From Alphaproteobacteria bacterium (GTDB lineage: Bacteria > Pseudomonadota > Alphaproteobacteria > Sphingomonadales > Sphingomonadaceae): a stretch of DNA of 7,311 nucleotides. The translations under genes and the position numbers were made by a program. The notes below the pieces were generated by a model. That model searched no databases, was not told where the DNA came from, and worked only from the letters and a program-made list of their open reading frames with translations. This document shows positions 1-7,054 of the stretch, in pieces (positions within the stretch are counted from its first letter, which is position 1; every line of letters begins with the position of its first letter). The stretch covers positions 1-7,311 of the forward strand of contig JADCGM010000008.1 of NCBI GenBank assembly GCA_020249025.1. The letters are read 5' to 3'.

Positions 1-1863
1 GGATCCGCCGATGACGGCCGAATTGTCGATCAGGAACGGCAGCAGGTCGGGCAGCTCTTCGAAGACCGGCGCACACTGTTCCGGTCCCGACGGCGGGGGC
101 GCAACGGGGGCCGGGGCCGCCATACGGCCCGCGTTCTCCGCGACCAGCTGATCGCGGCTGCTGGCCGTCGTGTCGACCTGCCGTCCGATCCCCGCGACCT
201 GAGTCGAATTGCCGCCCCGGGCGCCAAAGCCGCCGCCGATCGCGACGGGGCCTGAGTTCTGGGTCAGCGCGCCGCCGACGGCCTGGGTGCCTTGCTCCTC
301 GGCGCTGTTGCCGCGCCGCTGCGTGAAGGCGCTGCGAATGGCGGCGCTGAAGCGGGGCGACTGCGAGTCCTGAACGATCGAGCGCAGACGCTCGAGCGAC
401 CGGCACTGCGGCAAGGGGTTGGTGCCGCCGAGCACGATACGGCGGACGGCCGGCCGGTTGATGAACTCGATATCAGCCTGGCTGAAGACGTAGAGCTGGT
501 CATCGCTGCGAAGCGGCGGCGCCTCACCGTCGCGAAGGGCTGCGAGGAGATTGACCGGTTCGAACACGCGCGAGGTGGTGGCCGGGTCACGACGGACGAG
601 GACCGCCATTGGCGTGTAGGTGCCGGCCCGCAGATCCTCGAGGCTCCCGACCAGATCGCGAACGTTGATCGCTGAGCCGAGCGGACGCGGCCCCGGGTTC
701 TGCACATATCCGCGCAGCGTGACGCGGTTGACGGTTCCACCGGCGCTGCCGCCGATGATCTGGACGGCATCGCCGGCGACGACGCGATCGCCCTCTCCGC
801 CCACCCGGACGAAGGTTTCGGCGCCGCTCGCCGAGATGCGGCTCACGCTGATGCGGTAGCCGCGCGCGCGCAGCGAACCGCCGGCATAATCGATGAGGGC
901 GCGGAGCGAGGCGCCGCCGCGCAATTCGTAGATGCCGGGCCGGACGACAGCGCCCGAGATGGCGGCCGTCTGGCCGACCACGGGAACGACGATCCGGTCG
1001 CCGTCCTGAAGGCGGATCGCCGGCGGGGCGCCGATGCCCAACAGACCGTAAAGATCGACGACGGCGGTTCCGCCGCCGGCGCGGACGACACGGACCTGAC
1101 GCAGCGAGCCGGTGCGGCGAATGCCGCCGGCGCGCGCCAGTGCGGTTCCGATGTCGCTGAGCGACGTCATCTGGAACTGGCCGGGGCGCTCCACCTCGCC
1201 GCCGACGAAGACGGTGATCGAGCGAACCGAGCCGACCGAGACGAAGACGTCGGTGCCGAGAAGGGTGCGCCGGGCCGTGTCGCCAAGCTCCGCTCGCACC
1301 GAGCCGAGCGACCGGCCCGCCGCGCGAATCGGCGGCAGCACGCCGACCGCCAGACGCCCCTCGCGATCGATGCGGGCGATGCGGCTGTCGTTGGTGGCTC
1401 CGCGGAACGTCACGACGAGTTCGTCGCCGACGCCGAGCACATAGTTGTCGGCGACCTGCCCGGTCAGCGGCCCGCTGGTGGCCGACGTCGAACGGAGCAG
1501 ATCATAGCCGAACAGCCGCAGGCTGGGATCGCCGAGCCGGTCCCGGTAATCGCGCTCCAGCGCCGACGGCGCGTACATCTGCTCGAGTTCGGCGCGCGAC
1601 CGCTGGCGACGCAGTTCGACTTCCTCGATGGTGGGACCGGACGGACCGATGCCGGCGTTCTGGCCGGACTCTTCGGCCGACAGAGCGCGCTCGCGCGTCG
1701 CATCCAGCTGGGCCGCGGGGTTCATCGTCGGACCGCCGACCTGGCCCTGAATACGCTGCAAGACCTCCGGATCGACGGACTGGGCACGGAGCGGCTCGCT
1801 CAACTGCGCGCAGATCAGAATGACGGCCGCGCTACCACGAATGATCGAACCAACCCGCCCCAC
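1..1863 (-). CDS. Polysaccharide export protein with PES and multiple SLBB domains (3' end outside window)
   Basis: The reverse strand is open from GTG 1863 to the left edge: 621 codons with no stop seen. The product should be the periplasmic/outer-membrane export component (Wza/GumB/GelD-like) that carries exopolysaccharide across the outer membrane. Residues 1-27 look like a signal peptide ending LRA|QS. Cys18 is preceded by Leu-Ile, not a lipobox, so the protein appears non-lipidated, unlike Wza. A PES domain begins near residue 139 (NYVLGVGDELVV). SLBB repeats follow near 216 (FVGGEVERPGQF), 300 (ISGAVVRPGIYEL) and 381 (LRGYVQNPGPRPLG). A fourth, unusual repeat starts near 475, with a Gly/Pro-rich insertion between Cys487 and Cys597. 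The last visible residues (AVIGGS) look like the start of another SLBB strand. An in-frame TAA at 1881-1879 excludes earlier starts. GTG 1869 is possible, but the GGAG is only one base from it. The family call is firm; the polymer exported is unknown. Confidence 0.9.
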   Translation of the reverse strand, partial: MGRVGSIIRGSAAVILICAQLSEPLRAQSVDPEVLQRIQGQVGGPTMNPAAQLDATRERALSAEESGQNAGIGPSGPTIEEVELRRQRSRAELEQMYAPSALERDYRDRLGDPSLRLFGYDLLRSTSATSGPLTGQVADNYVLGVGDELVVTFRGATNDSRIARIDREGRLAVGVLPPIRAAGRSLGSVRAELGDTARRTLLGTDVFVSVGSVRSITVFVGGEVERPGQFQMTSLSDIGTALARAGGIRRTGSLRQVRVVRAGGGTAVVDLYGLLGIGAPPAIRLQDGDRIVVPVVGQTAAISGAVVRPGIYELRGGASLRALIDYAGGSLRARGYRISVSRISASGAETFVRVGGEGDRVVAGDAVQIIGGSAGGTVNRVTLRGYVQNPGPRPLGSAINVRDLVGSLEDLRAGTYTPMAVLVRRDPATTSRVFEPVNLLAALRDGEAPPLRSDDQLYVFSQADIEFINRPAVRRIVLGGTNPLPQCRSLERLRSIVQDSQSPRFSAAIRSAFTQRRGNSAEEQGTQAVGGALTQNSGPVAIGGGFGARGGNSTQVAGIGRQVDTTASSRDQLVAENAGRMAAPAPVAPPPSGPEQCAPVFEELPDLLPFLIDNSAVIGGS

Positions 1864-1870
1864 CGGCACA

Positions 1871-1874
1871 CTCC
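1871..1874 (-). promoter_or_regulatory. Ribosome binding site deciding the GTG 1863 start
   Basis: GGAG read on the minus strand lies 7 bases before GTG 1863 but only 1 base before the in-frame GTG 1869. It therefore favours 1863 as the start of the export protein. The next ATG, at 1725, would remove the signal peptide. Confidence 0.6.
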
Positions 1875-1911
1875 AGGCTTATATCGAGGGCGCATCCCCC
1901 TCCCGGCGCGA

Positions 1912-1940
1912 CTGTTAAGGGAGGCAACCCAACCGGTCAA
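1912..1940 (-). promoter_or_regulatory. Candidate promoter for the export protein gene
   Basis: On the minus strand TTGACC (1940-1935, 5 of 6 to the sigma-70 -35 consensus) is followed after 17 bases by TAACAG (1917-1912, 3 of 6 to the -10). This would give a leader of about 40 bases before GTG 1863. A second -10-like TATAAG at 1883-1878 would start transcription almost at the start codon and has no -35, so it is less likely. The hexamers are seen; promoter function is inferred. Confidence 0.3.
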
Positions 1941-1945
1941 CGCGC

Positions 1946-4909
1946 ATGCGGCGGCGCGAAAGATTGACCGCAGGCGGCCAGCCCCCGCACAACGGCAGGG
2001 TGCAGCGCGTTCGACAGGTGAAGGGCAGAACATGGGCCGCCGGCGCGGCCGTGGCGGCTGCGGCCGGGCTCGTCGTCGTCTGGTCGCAGCGCGCGCCGAT
2101 CGCTGAGGTAGCGATCCGCAACTGGCTCGACGGGCAGAGCATCGCGGGCGACTATGCGGTCGAGCGGCTGGAGCCGGAGCGGGCGGTGCTGCGGGATGTG
2201 CGCCTCGCGGGCGGGGCATTCACCGCGGCGCGGGTCGAGGTTCGGCTCGCAGGGTGGCCGTTCGCGCCGCGGCCGGTGGCGGTGACGCTCGACCGCCCGG
2301 TGCTGCGCGCGCGCATCGACGACGGCGGGATGACGCTCGGGGGGCTCGAACGGCTGATCCCGCGCGACACCGACCCAGATGCGCCGCTGCCCGACATTGC
2401 GGTGCGGGTTCGCGATGGGCGGCTGAGCGTGGCGACGCCGGCGGGCGAGCTGCGCGCGACATTCGTCAGCGACGGGCGCCTCGCGGACGGGTTTCGGGGC
2501 GTCGCGACCCTCACACCGGCGGCGCTGGCGGCGGCGAGCTGCCGCGTCGCGGCGGTGGCCGGAGAGCTGTCCGTCACGACGGGGGTCCGGCGCGTGCGGA
2601 TCGAGGGGCGCGGACCGATGGGCGCGCTCGCCTGCGCCGACGGCGTGACGGCCGGGCGGGGCGGCTGGGCGGTCGATGCCGCGGCGGACCCCGGGCTGCG
2701 GCGGCTGCAGGGTTCGGCGTCGCTGGCGCTGATCGCGGTGCGCGGCGGCGGGGGAACTGCGGAGCGGGTTCTCGCCGGGATCGGCGCTGTGGGATCGCCC
2801 AGGGATATCGCCGGGCGCTGGCGGGTTCGCGCCGTTGGTGCGCGGGGCGCGGGCGCTTCGGCCGCCACGCTCGCGGCCGAGGGGCGCTATGCGGCGCGGC
2901 CGGCGGCGGGCGCGATCGAGACGGATTGGACGCTCGCAGGCGTTGGGCTCACCGCGCCGGCGCTCGATCTGCCGCCACCTGCTGCGGCCATCGGTCGGGC
3001 GCTGCGGCCGGCCGGGGGCTTTGTAATTGCCGGCGCGGGGGCAGGTGCATGGCGCGGCGGCGCGGGTGAGATCCGGGTCGACCGGGTCGGGCTGCGGGCG
3101 GCGTCGGGGGCGCGAATCGCGGCGGACGGCGCGCCGCTTCTCCAGTGGAGCACCACCGGCTGGCGGGTTAGCGGCGCCATCACCGCCGGCGGCGGCGGGC
3201 TGCCGCCGCTGCGGCTGACGGCGGACGGGCTGAGCGCTGCGGCCGGACGGGCGCGACTGGTGCTCGGCCCCACCCGGCTGGGCGACGCAGAGGTGGCGGC
3301 CGATCTGGCAGTGGCGCGCGCGGCCGACGGCTGGCGGGTTGCGGGCGAGGTGCGCGGTGGCGGGCGTGTCAGCGGCTGGTCGGTCGGGCGCAGCACGGTG
3401 GCGGGGGCGGTTCTGGTCGACGCCGGGCTGCGCACGCTGCGGCCGGATGGCTGCATGACCGTCCGGATCGGCGCGGTCGCCCGCGATGCGCTGCGTCTCG
3501 ATCCGGCGACGGCCCGGCTTTGCGGCGATCCGCGCCGGCCGCTGGCGGTGTCGGCGGCCGGCGCGCGCGGGGCGCTGACCGTCGCGCCGATTCGGCTGAC
3601 GGGCGGGCAGGGCGGGCTGCGCCTCGCCGCGGAGATCGGCGGCCGTGTCGAGATCGATGGCGGGCTGCGGGCGGCGGGGACCGTCGCCGGGCTCGCGGCG
3701 GACGGTGGGGCGCTGCCGGTCCGGGTCGCCGCCGGCGCTGCGCGCTGGCGCTGGCGGGATGGGACGTTCGAGCTCGATGGCGGCCGGGCGCGGCTGACCG
3801 ACGCGGCGGCCGAGCCGCGCTTCGAGCCGATGATCGCCGACGGGCTGACGATGCAGATGGCGGCCGGGCGGATCGCCGCAAGCGGCGCGCTTCGGCTGCC
3901 CAAGGGCGTGCGGCTGGTGGGGTTCACGGCAACCCACGATCTCGCGGCGGGGACGGGGACGGCGCAACTCGCGACGGGTGCGATCCGCTTCGGCGAGGGG
4001 CTCCAGCCCGATGAGATCAGCACGGCGTTCCGCGGCGTCGTCGCCAATGTCGAGGGCGTCATCACCGGCGAAGGCACGGTGCGCTGGACGCCCGACGGCG
4101 TCACCAGCCGCGGCCATGCCGAGACGGCCAAGCTCGATCTCGCCACCGCGGCGCTGGGCCCGGTCGGCGGCGTCAGCGGCCGGATCGAGTTCGACGATCT
4201 TATCGCGGTGACGACGCCCGCCGGCCAGACGGTCCGGGTCGCCTCGATCAATCCGGGCGTCCTCGTCGAGAACGGGGTCGTCACCTTCCGCATGCTCGGG
4301 CCGACGCGGGTGGCGGTGGCCGGGGCCCAATGGCCCTTTGTCGGCGGGCGGCTGAGCCTCAGGCCGACCGAGATCGCCGCCGACGAGCCGCTGCGGCGCT
4401 TCACGCTCGATGTCGAGGGCGCGGATGCGGCGCAGTTCCTCGCCCGCTTCGATATCCCCAACCTCAACGTCACCGGCATCTTCGACGGTCAGATGCCGCT
4501 CGTCTTCGACGGCGCGAGCGGGCGGATCGAGAAGGGGCTGCTGGTGGCGCGGCCGCCGGGCGGCGTCATTCAATATGCGGGCGAGGTCGGCGCCGATGCC
4601 ATGGGTGCGGGCGGGCGGCTGGCGTTCGATGCGCTGAAGCGGCTGCGCTACCGCAGTCTCGGGCTGGAATTCGACGGCGCGCTCGACGGCGAGATCGTCA
4701 CCGCCATCCGCTTCACCGGCACCAACGAGGCCCCGGTGGCCCCGGCGGGCGGCGTGCCGGTGCGGGCGAGCGGGCTGCCGTTCAAGTTCAACGTCACGGT
4801 GCGCGCGCCCTTCCGCCAGCTGCTCGGCGCGGCGGCCTCGTTCGGCGACGTGCGCGAAACGATCCGCGCCGGCGCGGCCGCCGAGGGCGCGCCGCAGCCC
4901 GACAAATGA
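1946..4909 (+). CDS. ydbH: YdbH family intermembrane bridge protein (AsmA/TamB-like)
   Basis: The 987-residue protein is close to but longer than E. coli YdbH (about 880). A hydrophobic anchor lies at residues 30-46, after a basic start and before SQRAP. A long run of repeating beta-strand-like segments follows, typical of AsmA-like lipid-transfer proteins. The C-terminal YdbH domain (Pfam 'dicarboxylate transport', a historical name) covers about 740-955, including GVSGRIEFDDL near 743 and SLGLEFDGALDGEI followed by FTGTNEAP at 923. In E. coli YdbH is anchored in the inner membrane, spans the periplasm and joins YnbE to form a bridge for lipid homeostasis, partly redundant with TamB and YhdP. 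Four cysteines occur as C199/C230 and C503/C526, possible disulfides. The start is uncertain: ATG 1946 has no well-spaced Shine-Dalgarno, and in-frame GTG 2000 and GTG 2018 would still keep the anchor. It heads the ydbH-ynbE-ydbL operon. Confidence 0.88.
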   Translation: MRRRERLTAGGQPPHNGRVQRVRQVKGRTWAAGAAVAAAAGLVVVWSQRAPIAEVAIRNWLDGQSIAGDYAVERLEPERAVLRDVRLAGGAFTAARVEVRLAGWPFAPRPVAVTLDRPVLRARIDDGGMTLGGLERLIPRDTDPDAPLPDIAVRVRDGRLSVATPAGELRATFVSDGRLADGFRGVATLTPAALAAASCRVAAVAGELSVTTGVRRVRIEGRGPMGALACADGVTAGRGGWAVDAAADPGLRRLQGSASLALIAVRGGGGTAERVLAGIGAVGSPRDIAGRWRVRAVGARGAGASAATLAAEGRYAARPAAGAIETDWTLAGVGLTAPALDLPPPAAAIGRALRPAGGFVIAGAGAGAWRGGAGEIRVDRVGLRAASGARIAADGAPLLQWSTTGWRVSGAITAGGGGLPPLRLTADGLSAAAGRARLVLGPTRLGDAEVAADLAVARAADGWRVAGEVRGGGRVSGWSVGRSTVAGAVLVDAGLRTLRPDGCMTVRIGAVARDALRLDPATARLCGDPRRPLAVSAAGARGALTVAPIRLTGGQGGLRLAAEIGGRVEIDGGLRAAGTVAGLAADGGALPVRVAAGAARWRWRDGTFELDGGRARLTDAAAEPRFEPMIADGLTMQMAAGRIAASGALRLPKGVRLVGFTATHDLAAGTGTAQLATGAIRFGEGLQPDEISTAFRGVVANVEGVITGEGTVRWTPDGVTSRGHAETAKLDLATAALGPVGGVSGRIEFDDLIAVTTPAGQTVRVASINPGVLVENGVVTFRMLGPTRVAVAGAQWPFVGGRLSLRPTEIAADEPLRRFTLDVEGADAAQFLARFDIPNLNVTGIFDGQMPLVFDGASGRIEKGLLVARPPGGVIQYAGEVGADAMGAGGRLAFDALKRLRYRSLGLEFDGALDGEIVTAIRFTGTNEAPVAPAGGVPVRASGLPFKFNVTVRAPFRQLLGAAASFGDVRETIRAGAAAEGAPQPDK

Positions 4910-4918
4910 CCGGTTCAT

Positions 4919-4934
4919 CGCGGCGTCAGCCGCG
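4919..4934 (+). other. Perfect 6-bp hairpin between ydbH and ynbE
   Basis: CGCGGC and GCCGCG flank a GTCA loop, 9 bases after the ydbH stop. No U-tract follows, so it is not a standard intrinsic terminator. It could act as an mRNA 3'-end stabiliser or processing boundary for the upstream gene. The sequence GTATGGATATAAGGTAATC just after it is clearly richer in A/T than the surroundings. Confidence 0.35.
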
Positions 4935-4971
4935 CTATGCTGTATGGATATAAGGTAATCGGGAGGCGCGC

Positions 4972-5154
4972 GTGCGGGCAGGAACGACGGCAGTGGTGAT
5001 GGCGGCGGTGTTGGCGCTGCCCGGTTGCGTGCAGCTGAAGGCCCCGGACAAGCCGATCGAGATCAATCTCAATGTGAACATCCGCCAGGAGGTCGTCGTG
5101 CGTCTCGAGAAGGACGTGAAGGACCTTATCGCCAAGAACCCGGGAGTGTTCTGA
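4972..5154 (+). CDS. ynbE: YnbE family outer-membrane lipoprotein
   Basis: The 60-residue product has a lipoprotein signal peptide with lipobox LPGC, Cys19 being the lipidated residue, leaving a mature protein of 42 residues. Asp is not at +2 (Val20 follows), which fits outer-membrane sorting. The mature part has the family pattern: a Pro/Lys linker (KAPDKPIEI), a beta-strand core INLNVNIRQEVVVRL (31-45) and a short charged tail. In E. coli YnbE sits in the outer membrane and associates with YdbH, apparently stacking beta strands to complete the intermembrane bridge. GTG 4972 is chosen because GGGAGG (4961-4966) lies 5 bases upstream and because it supplies the whole signal peptide. The gene lies 62 bases after ydbH, and its stop overlaps the ydbL start. 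Confidence 0.9.
   Translation: MRAGTTAVVMAAVLALPGCVQLKAPDKPIEINLNVNIRQEVVVRLEKDVKDLIAKNPGVF
5142..5146 (+). promoter_or_regulatory. Ribosome binding site deciding the ydbL start
   Basis: GGGAG lies inside the last codons of ynbE, 7 bases before ATG 5154. This supports initiation at the TGATG overlap, not at the ATG at 5025, which lies in the same frame but inside ynbE. Confidence 0.75.
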
Positions 5155-5534
5155 TGACCGCCGCCCGTTTCGCTTTCGCCGCCGCCGCCGCGCTGACGCT
5201 GCTGACGGCCGCCGCCCACGCCCAGTCCGACGATGCCGAGGCGCTGCGCGCCAGCGGCGAGGCCGGCGAGCAGGCCGACGGCTATCTCGGTTCGCCCGGC
5301 CCGGCGAGCGCCGCCGTCCAGTCGCGGATCGATGCGATCAACATCAAGCGCCGCGACTATTACACCGACCTTGCGACCAAGCGCGGCGCGACCGTCTCCG
5401 AGGTCGCGGCGACGACCGCCTGCGAGCTGCTGCGCACCCGCGTCCAGCCTGGCTACTGGTACCGCGACGCCGCCAAGGCGTGGAAGAAGCGCGCGGCCGG
5501 AACCGAGGTGGCGCTGCCCGCCTATTGCGGCTGA
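5154..5534 (+). CDS. ydbL: YdbL family periplasmic protein (DUF1318)
   Basis: The 126-residue protein begins with a Sec signal peptide (residues 1-23, cleavage AHA|QS). The mature part shows the YdbL pattern: GEQADGYLG near 39-45, then a helical segment with INIKRRDYYTDLATKRGATV, and a Pro-Gly-Tyr-Trp-Tyr motif near the C-terminus. Genetic work in E. coli places YdbL in the periplasm as a modulator of YdbH-YnbE assembly. Two cysteines, C90 and C125, could pair; C125 is the second-last residue. The ATG overlaps the ynbE stop (TGATG), and a GGGAG sits 7 bases upstream, so translational coupling to ynbE is likely. The same frame is open upstream to ATG 5025, but that start would overlap ynbE by 130 bases and bury the signal peptide. 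Confidence 0.9.
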   Translation: MTAARFAFAAAAALTLLTAAAHAQSDDAEALRASGEAGEQADGYLGSPGPASAAVQSRIDAINIKRRDYYTDLATKRGATVSEVAATTACELLRTRVQPGYWYRDAAKAWKKRAAGTEVALPAYCG

Positions 5535-5622
5535 GCCGCCGGCGCCTGTCACGAAACCGCCGCCGTTCTGAGCGATTTCACCGCGGCGCGCCGCCGGCGC
5601 AGCTGATCCGGAGCACTGCCCC

Positions 5623-6948
5623 ATGCGTATCGCCATGATCGGGACGGGCTATGTCGGCCTTGTGTCCGGCGCCTGCTTCTCGGAGTTCGGTCACGACGTC
5701 GTCTGCGTCGACGCCAATCCCGCGGTGATCGCCCGTCTGGAAAAGGGCGAGATCCCGATCTTCGAGCCTGGGCTCGAGTCGCTGGTGGAGCGCAATGTCC
5801 GCGCCGGCCGCCTGCGCTTCGCCACCGACACCGCGACCGCCGTCGCCGATGCCGATGCGGTGTTCATCGCCGTCGGCACGCCGTCGCGGCGCGGCGACGG
5901 CCATGCCGACCTGCGCTATGTTTATGCGGCGGCCGCCGAGATCGCGACGGCGGCGCGGGACGGCTGCGTCATCGTCGATAAGTCCACGGTGCCGGTCGGC
6001 ACGGCCGAGGAGGTCGAGCGCATCTGCCGCGAGACCGCGCCGGCAAAGGCGCTGCACGTCGCCTCCAACCCCGAATTCCTGCGCGAAGGCTCGGCGATCG
6101 AGGACTTCATGCGGCCCGACCGCGTCGTCTGCGGGGTCGCCGCCGGCGATTCGCATGCCGAGGGCGTCTTGCGCGCGATCTACAGGCCGCTGTCGATTCG
6201 CGAGACCCCGATCCTGTTCACTGACCGCGCCACCGCCGAGCTCATCAAATATGCCGCCAACGCGTTCCTCGCGGTGAAGATCAGCTTCATCAACGAGATC
6301 GCCGATCTCTGCGAGAAGGTCGGCGCCGATGTGCAGGGCGTGGCGCGCGGCATCGGGCTCGACAAGCGGATCGGCGACAAGTTCCTGCATCCTGGGCCTG
6401 GCTTTGGCGGCTCCTGTTTCCCCAAAGACACACTCGCCATCCTGCGCACCGCCGAGGAGGCAGGCAGCCCGCTGAAGATCATCGACGCCGCGGTGCGGGT
6501 GAACGAGGAGCGCAAGCGCGCGATGGTCCGGCGGATCGTCGCGGCCTGCGGCGGCGATGTCCGCGGCAAGACGATCGCCGCGCTCGGGCTGACGTTCAAG
6601 CCGAACACCGACGACATGCGCGACGCGCCGTCGCTGGCGATTCTCCCCGCGCTGCAGGCGCAGGGGGCGACGATTCGCGCCTATGATCCGGAGGGGCGCG
6701 CGCAGGCGGAACCCTTGCTGCCCGACCTGCATTGGTGCGCGGATCCCTATGCGGCGCTCGAAGGGGCGGACGCGGCGGTGCTGATCACCGAATGGAACGA
6801 GCTGCGCGGGCTCGACCTCGCGCGGGCCGGCGAACTGATGATTCAGCGAATCTTCATCGATCTTCGCAATGTATACCCGCCGGAAGAGATGCGGGCGGCC
6901 GGCTTCGCCTATAAATCGGTCGGTCGGCCGCGAGGTGATGCACCTTAG
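5623..6948 (+). CDS. ugd: UDP-glucose 6-dehydrogenase
   Basis: This cytoplasmic enzyme oxidises UDP-glucose to UDP-glucuronate with two NAD+. The 441-residue length is normal for the UDP-glucose/GDP-mannose dehydrogenase family. All expected landmarks are present: the N-terminal Rossmann motif GTGYVG (7-12); Asp30 in VCVDAN for NAD ribose; STVPVGT (121-127); NPEFLREG (149-156); Lys209 and Asn213 in KYAANAFLA; the catalytic Cys265 in GFGGSCFPKD with Asp269; and FKPNTDDMRDAPS (325-337), whose Arg333 contacts substrate. The C-terminal UDP-binding domain is complete. A GGAG (5610-5613) lies 9 bases before the ATG. The 88-base gap after ydbL has no clear terminator, so co-transcription with the ydbHL operon is possible. 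UDP-glucuronate feeds acidic exopolysaccharides and, in sphingomonads, glucuronosyl-ceramides. Confidence 0.97.
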   Translation: MRIAMIGTGYVGLVSGACFSEFGHDVVCVDANPAVIARLEKGEIPIFEPGLESLVERNVRAGRLRFATDTATAVADADAVFIAVGTPSRRGDGHADLRYVYAAAAEIATAARDGCVIVDKSTVPVGTAEEVERICRETAPAKALHVASNPEFLREGSAIEDFMRPDRVVCGVAAGDSHAEGVLRAIYRPLSIRETPILFTDRATAELIKYAANAFLAVKISFINEIADLCEKVGADVQGVARGIGLDKRIGDKFLHPGPGFGGSCFPKDTLAILRTAEEAGSPLKIIDAAVRVNEERKRAMVRRIVAACGGDVRGKTIAALGLTFKPNTDDMRDAPSLAILPALQAQGATIRAYDPEGRAQAEPLLPDLHWCADPYAALEGADAAVLITEWNELRGLDLARAGELMIQRIFIDLRNVYPPEEMRAAGFAYKSVGRPRGDAP

Positions 6949-7054
6949 CAACAGGATTTGGAACGGTTTCTTTGTTTCGCCGTTGCATTCACGAACAGGC
7001 GTGATATTGCACATGCGAGATTCGCCACCCGAACGAGGATATAGGGGGTTCCCA
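6949..7054 (+). promoter_or_regulatory. AT-richer intergenic region, probable promoter of the right-edge gene
   Basis: This 106-base gap is visibly richer in A/T than the rest of the window (for example the T-rich run at 6967-6977), as expected for a promoter region. One possible pair is TTGCAT (6983-6988) with GATATT (7003-7008), but the 14-base spacing is too short to trust. AGGGGG (7043-7048) is a good Shine-Dalgarno 6 bases before ATG 7055. The exact start of transcription cannot be assigned. Confidence 0.35.

Noticed and set aside
1..6. The window begins exactly with a BamHI site (GGATCC), possibly a cloned fragment end
   Set aside because: It reads in frame as Gly-Ser of the export protein, and another GGATCC occurs within ugd; chance is enough to explain it.
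264..770. Several shorter open frames on both strands across 30-1703
   Set aside because: They lie in other frames of the continuous SLBB export gene, and their products are Arg/Ser/Ala-rich without motifs.
1937..4918. A 993-codon open frame on the minus strand, opposite nearly all of ydbH
   Set aside because: Its product is Arg/His/Pro-rich with no hydrophobic core or family motifs, as expected for the mirror of a GC-rich coding frame. The plus strand carries clear YdbH features and fits the operon.
5025..5534. A longer version of ydbL starting at ATG 5025
   Set aside because: It would overlap ynbE by 130 bases and hide the signal peptide; ATG 5154 has GGGAG at 7 bases and the typical TGATG junction.
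5535..5622. Repeated GCCGCCGGCGC (5535-5545 and 5590-5600), whose core is palindromic, considered as a terminator
   Set aside because: No T-run follows either copy and the loop would be about 47 bases; GC-rich sequence makes such matches common by chance.
6962..6984. AACGG/CCGTT inverted repeat after ugd, considered as a terminator
   Set aside because: The stem is only 5 bp with a 13-base loop, and the T-rich stretch is in the loop instead of downstream.
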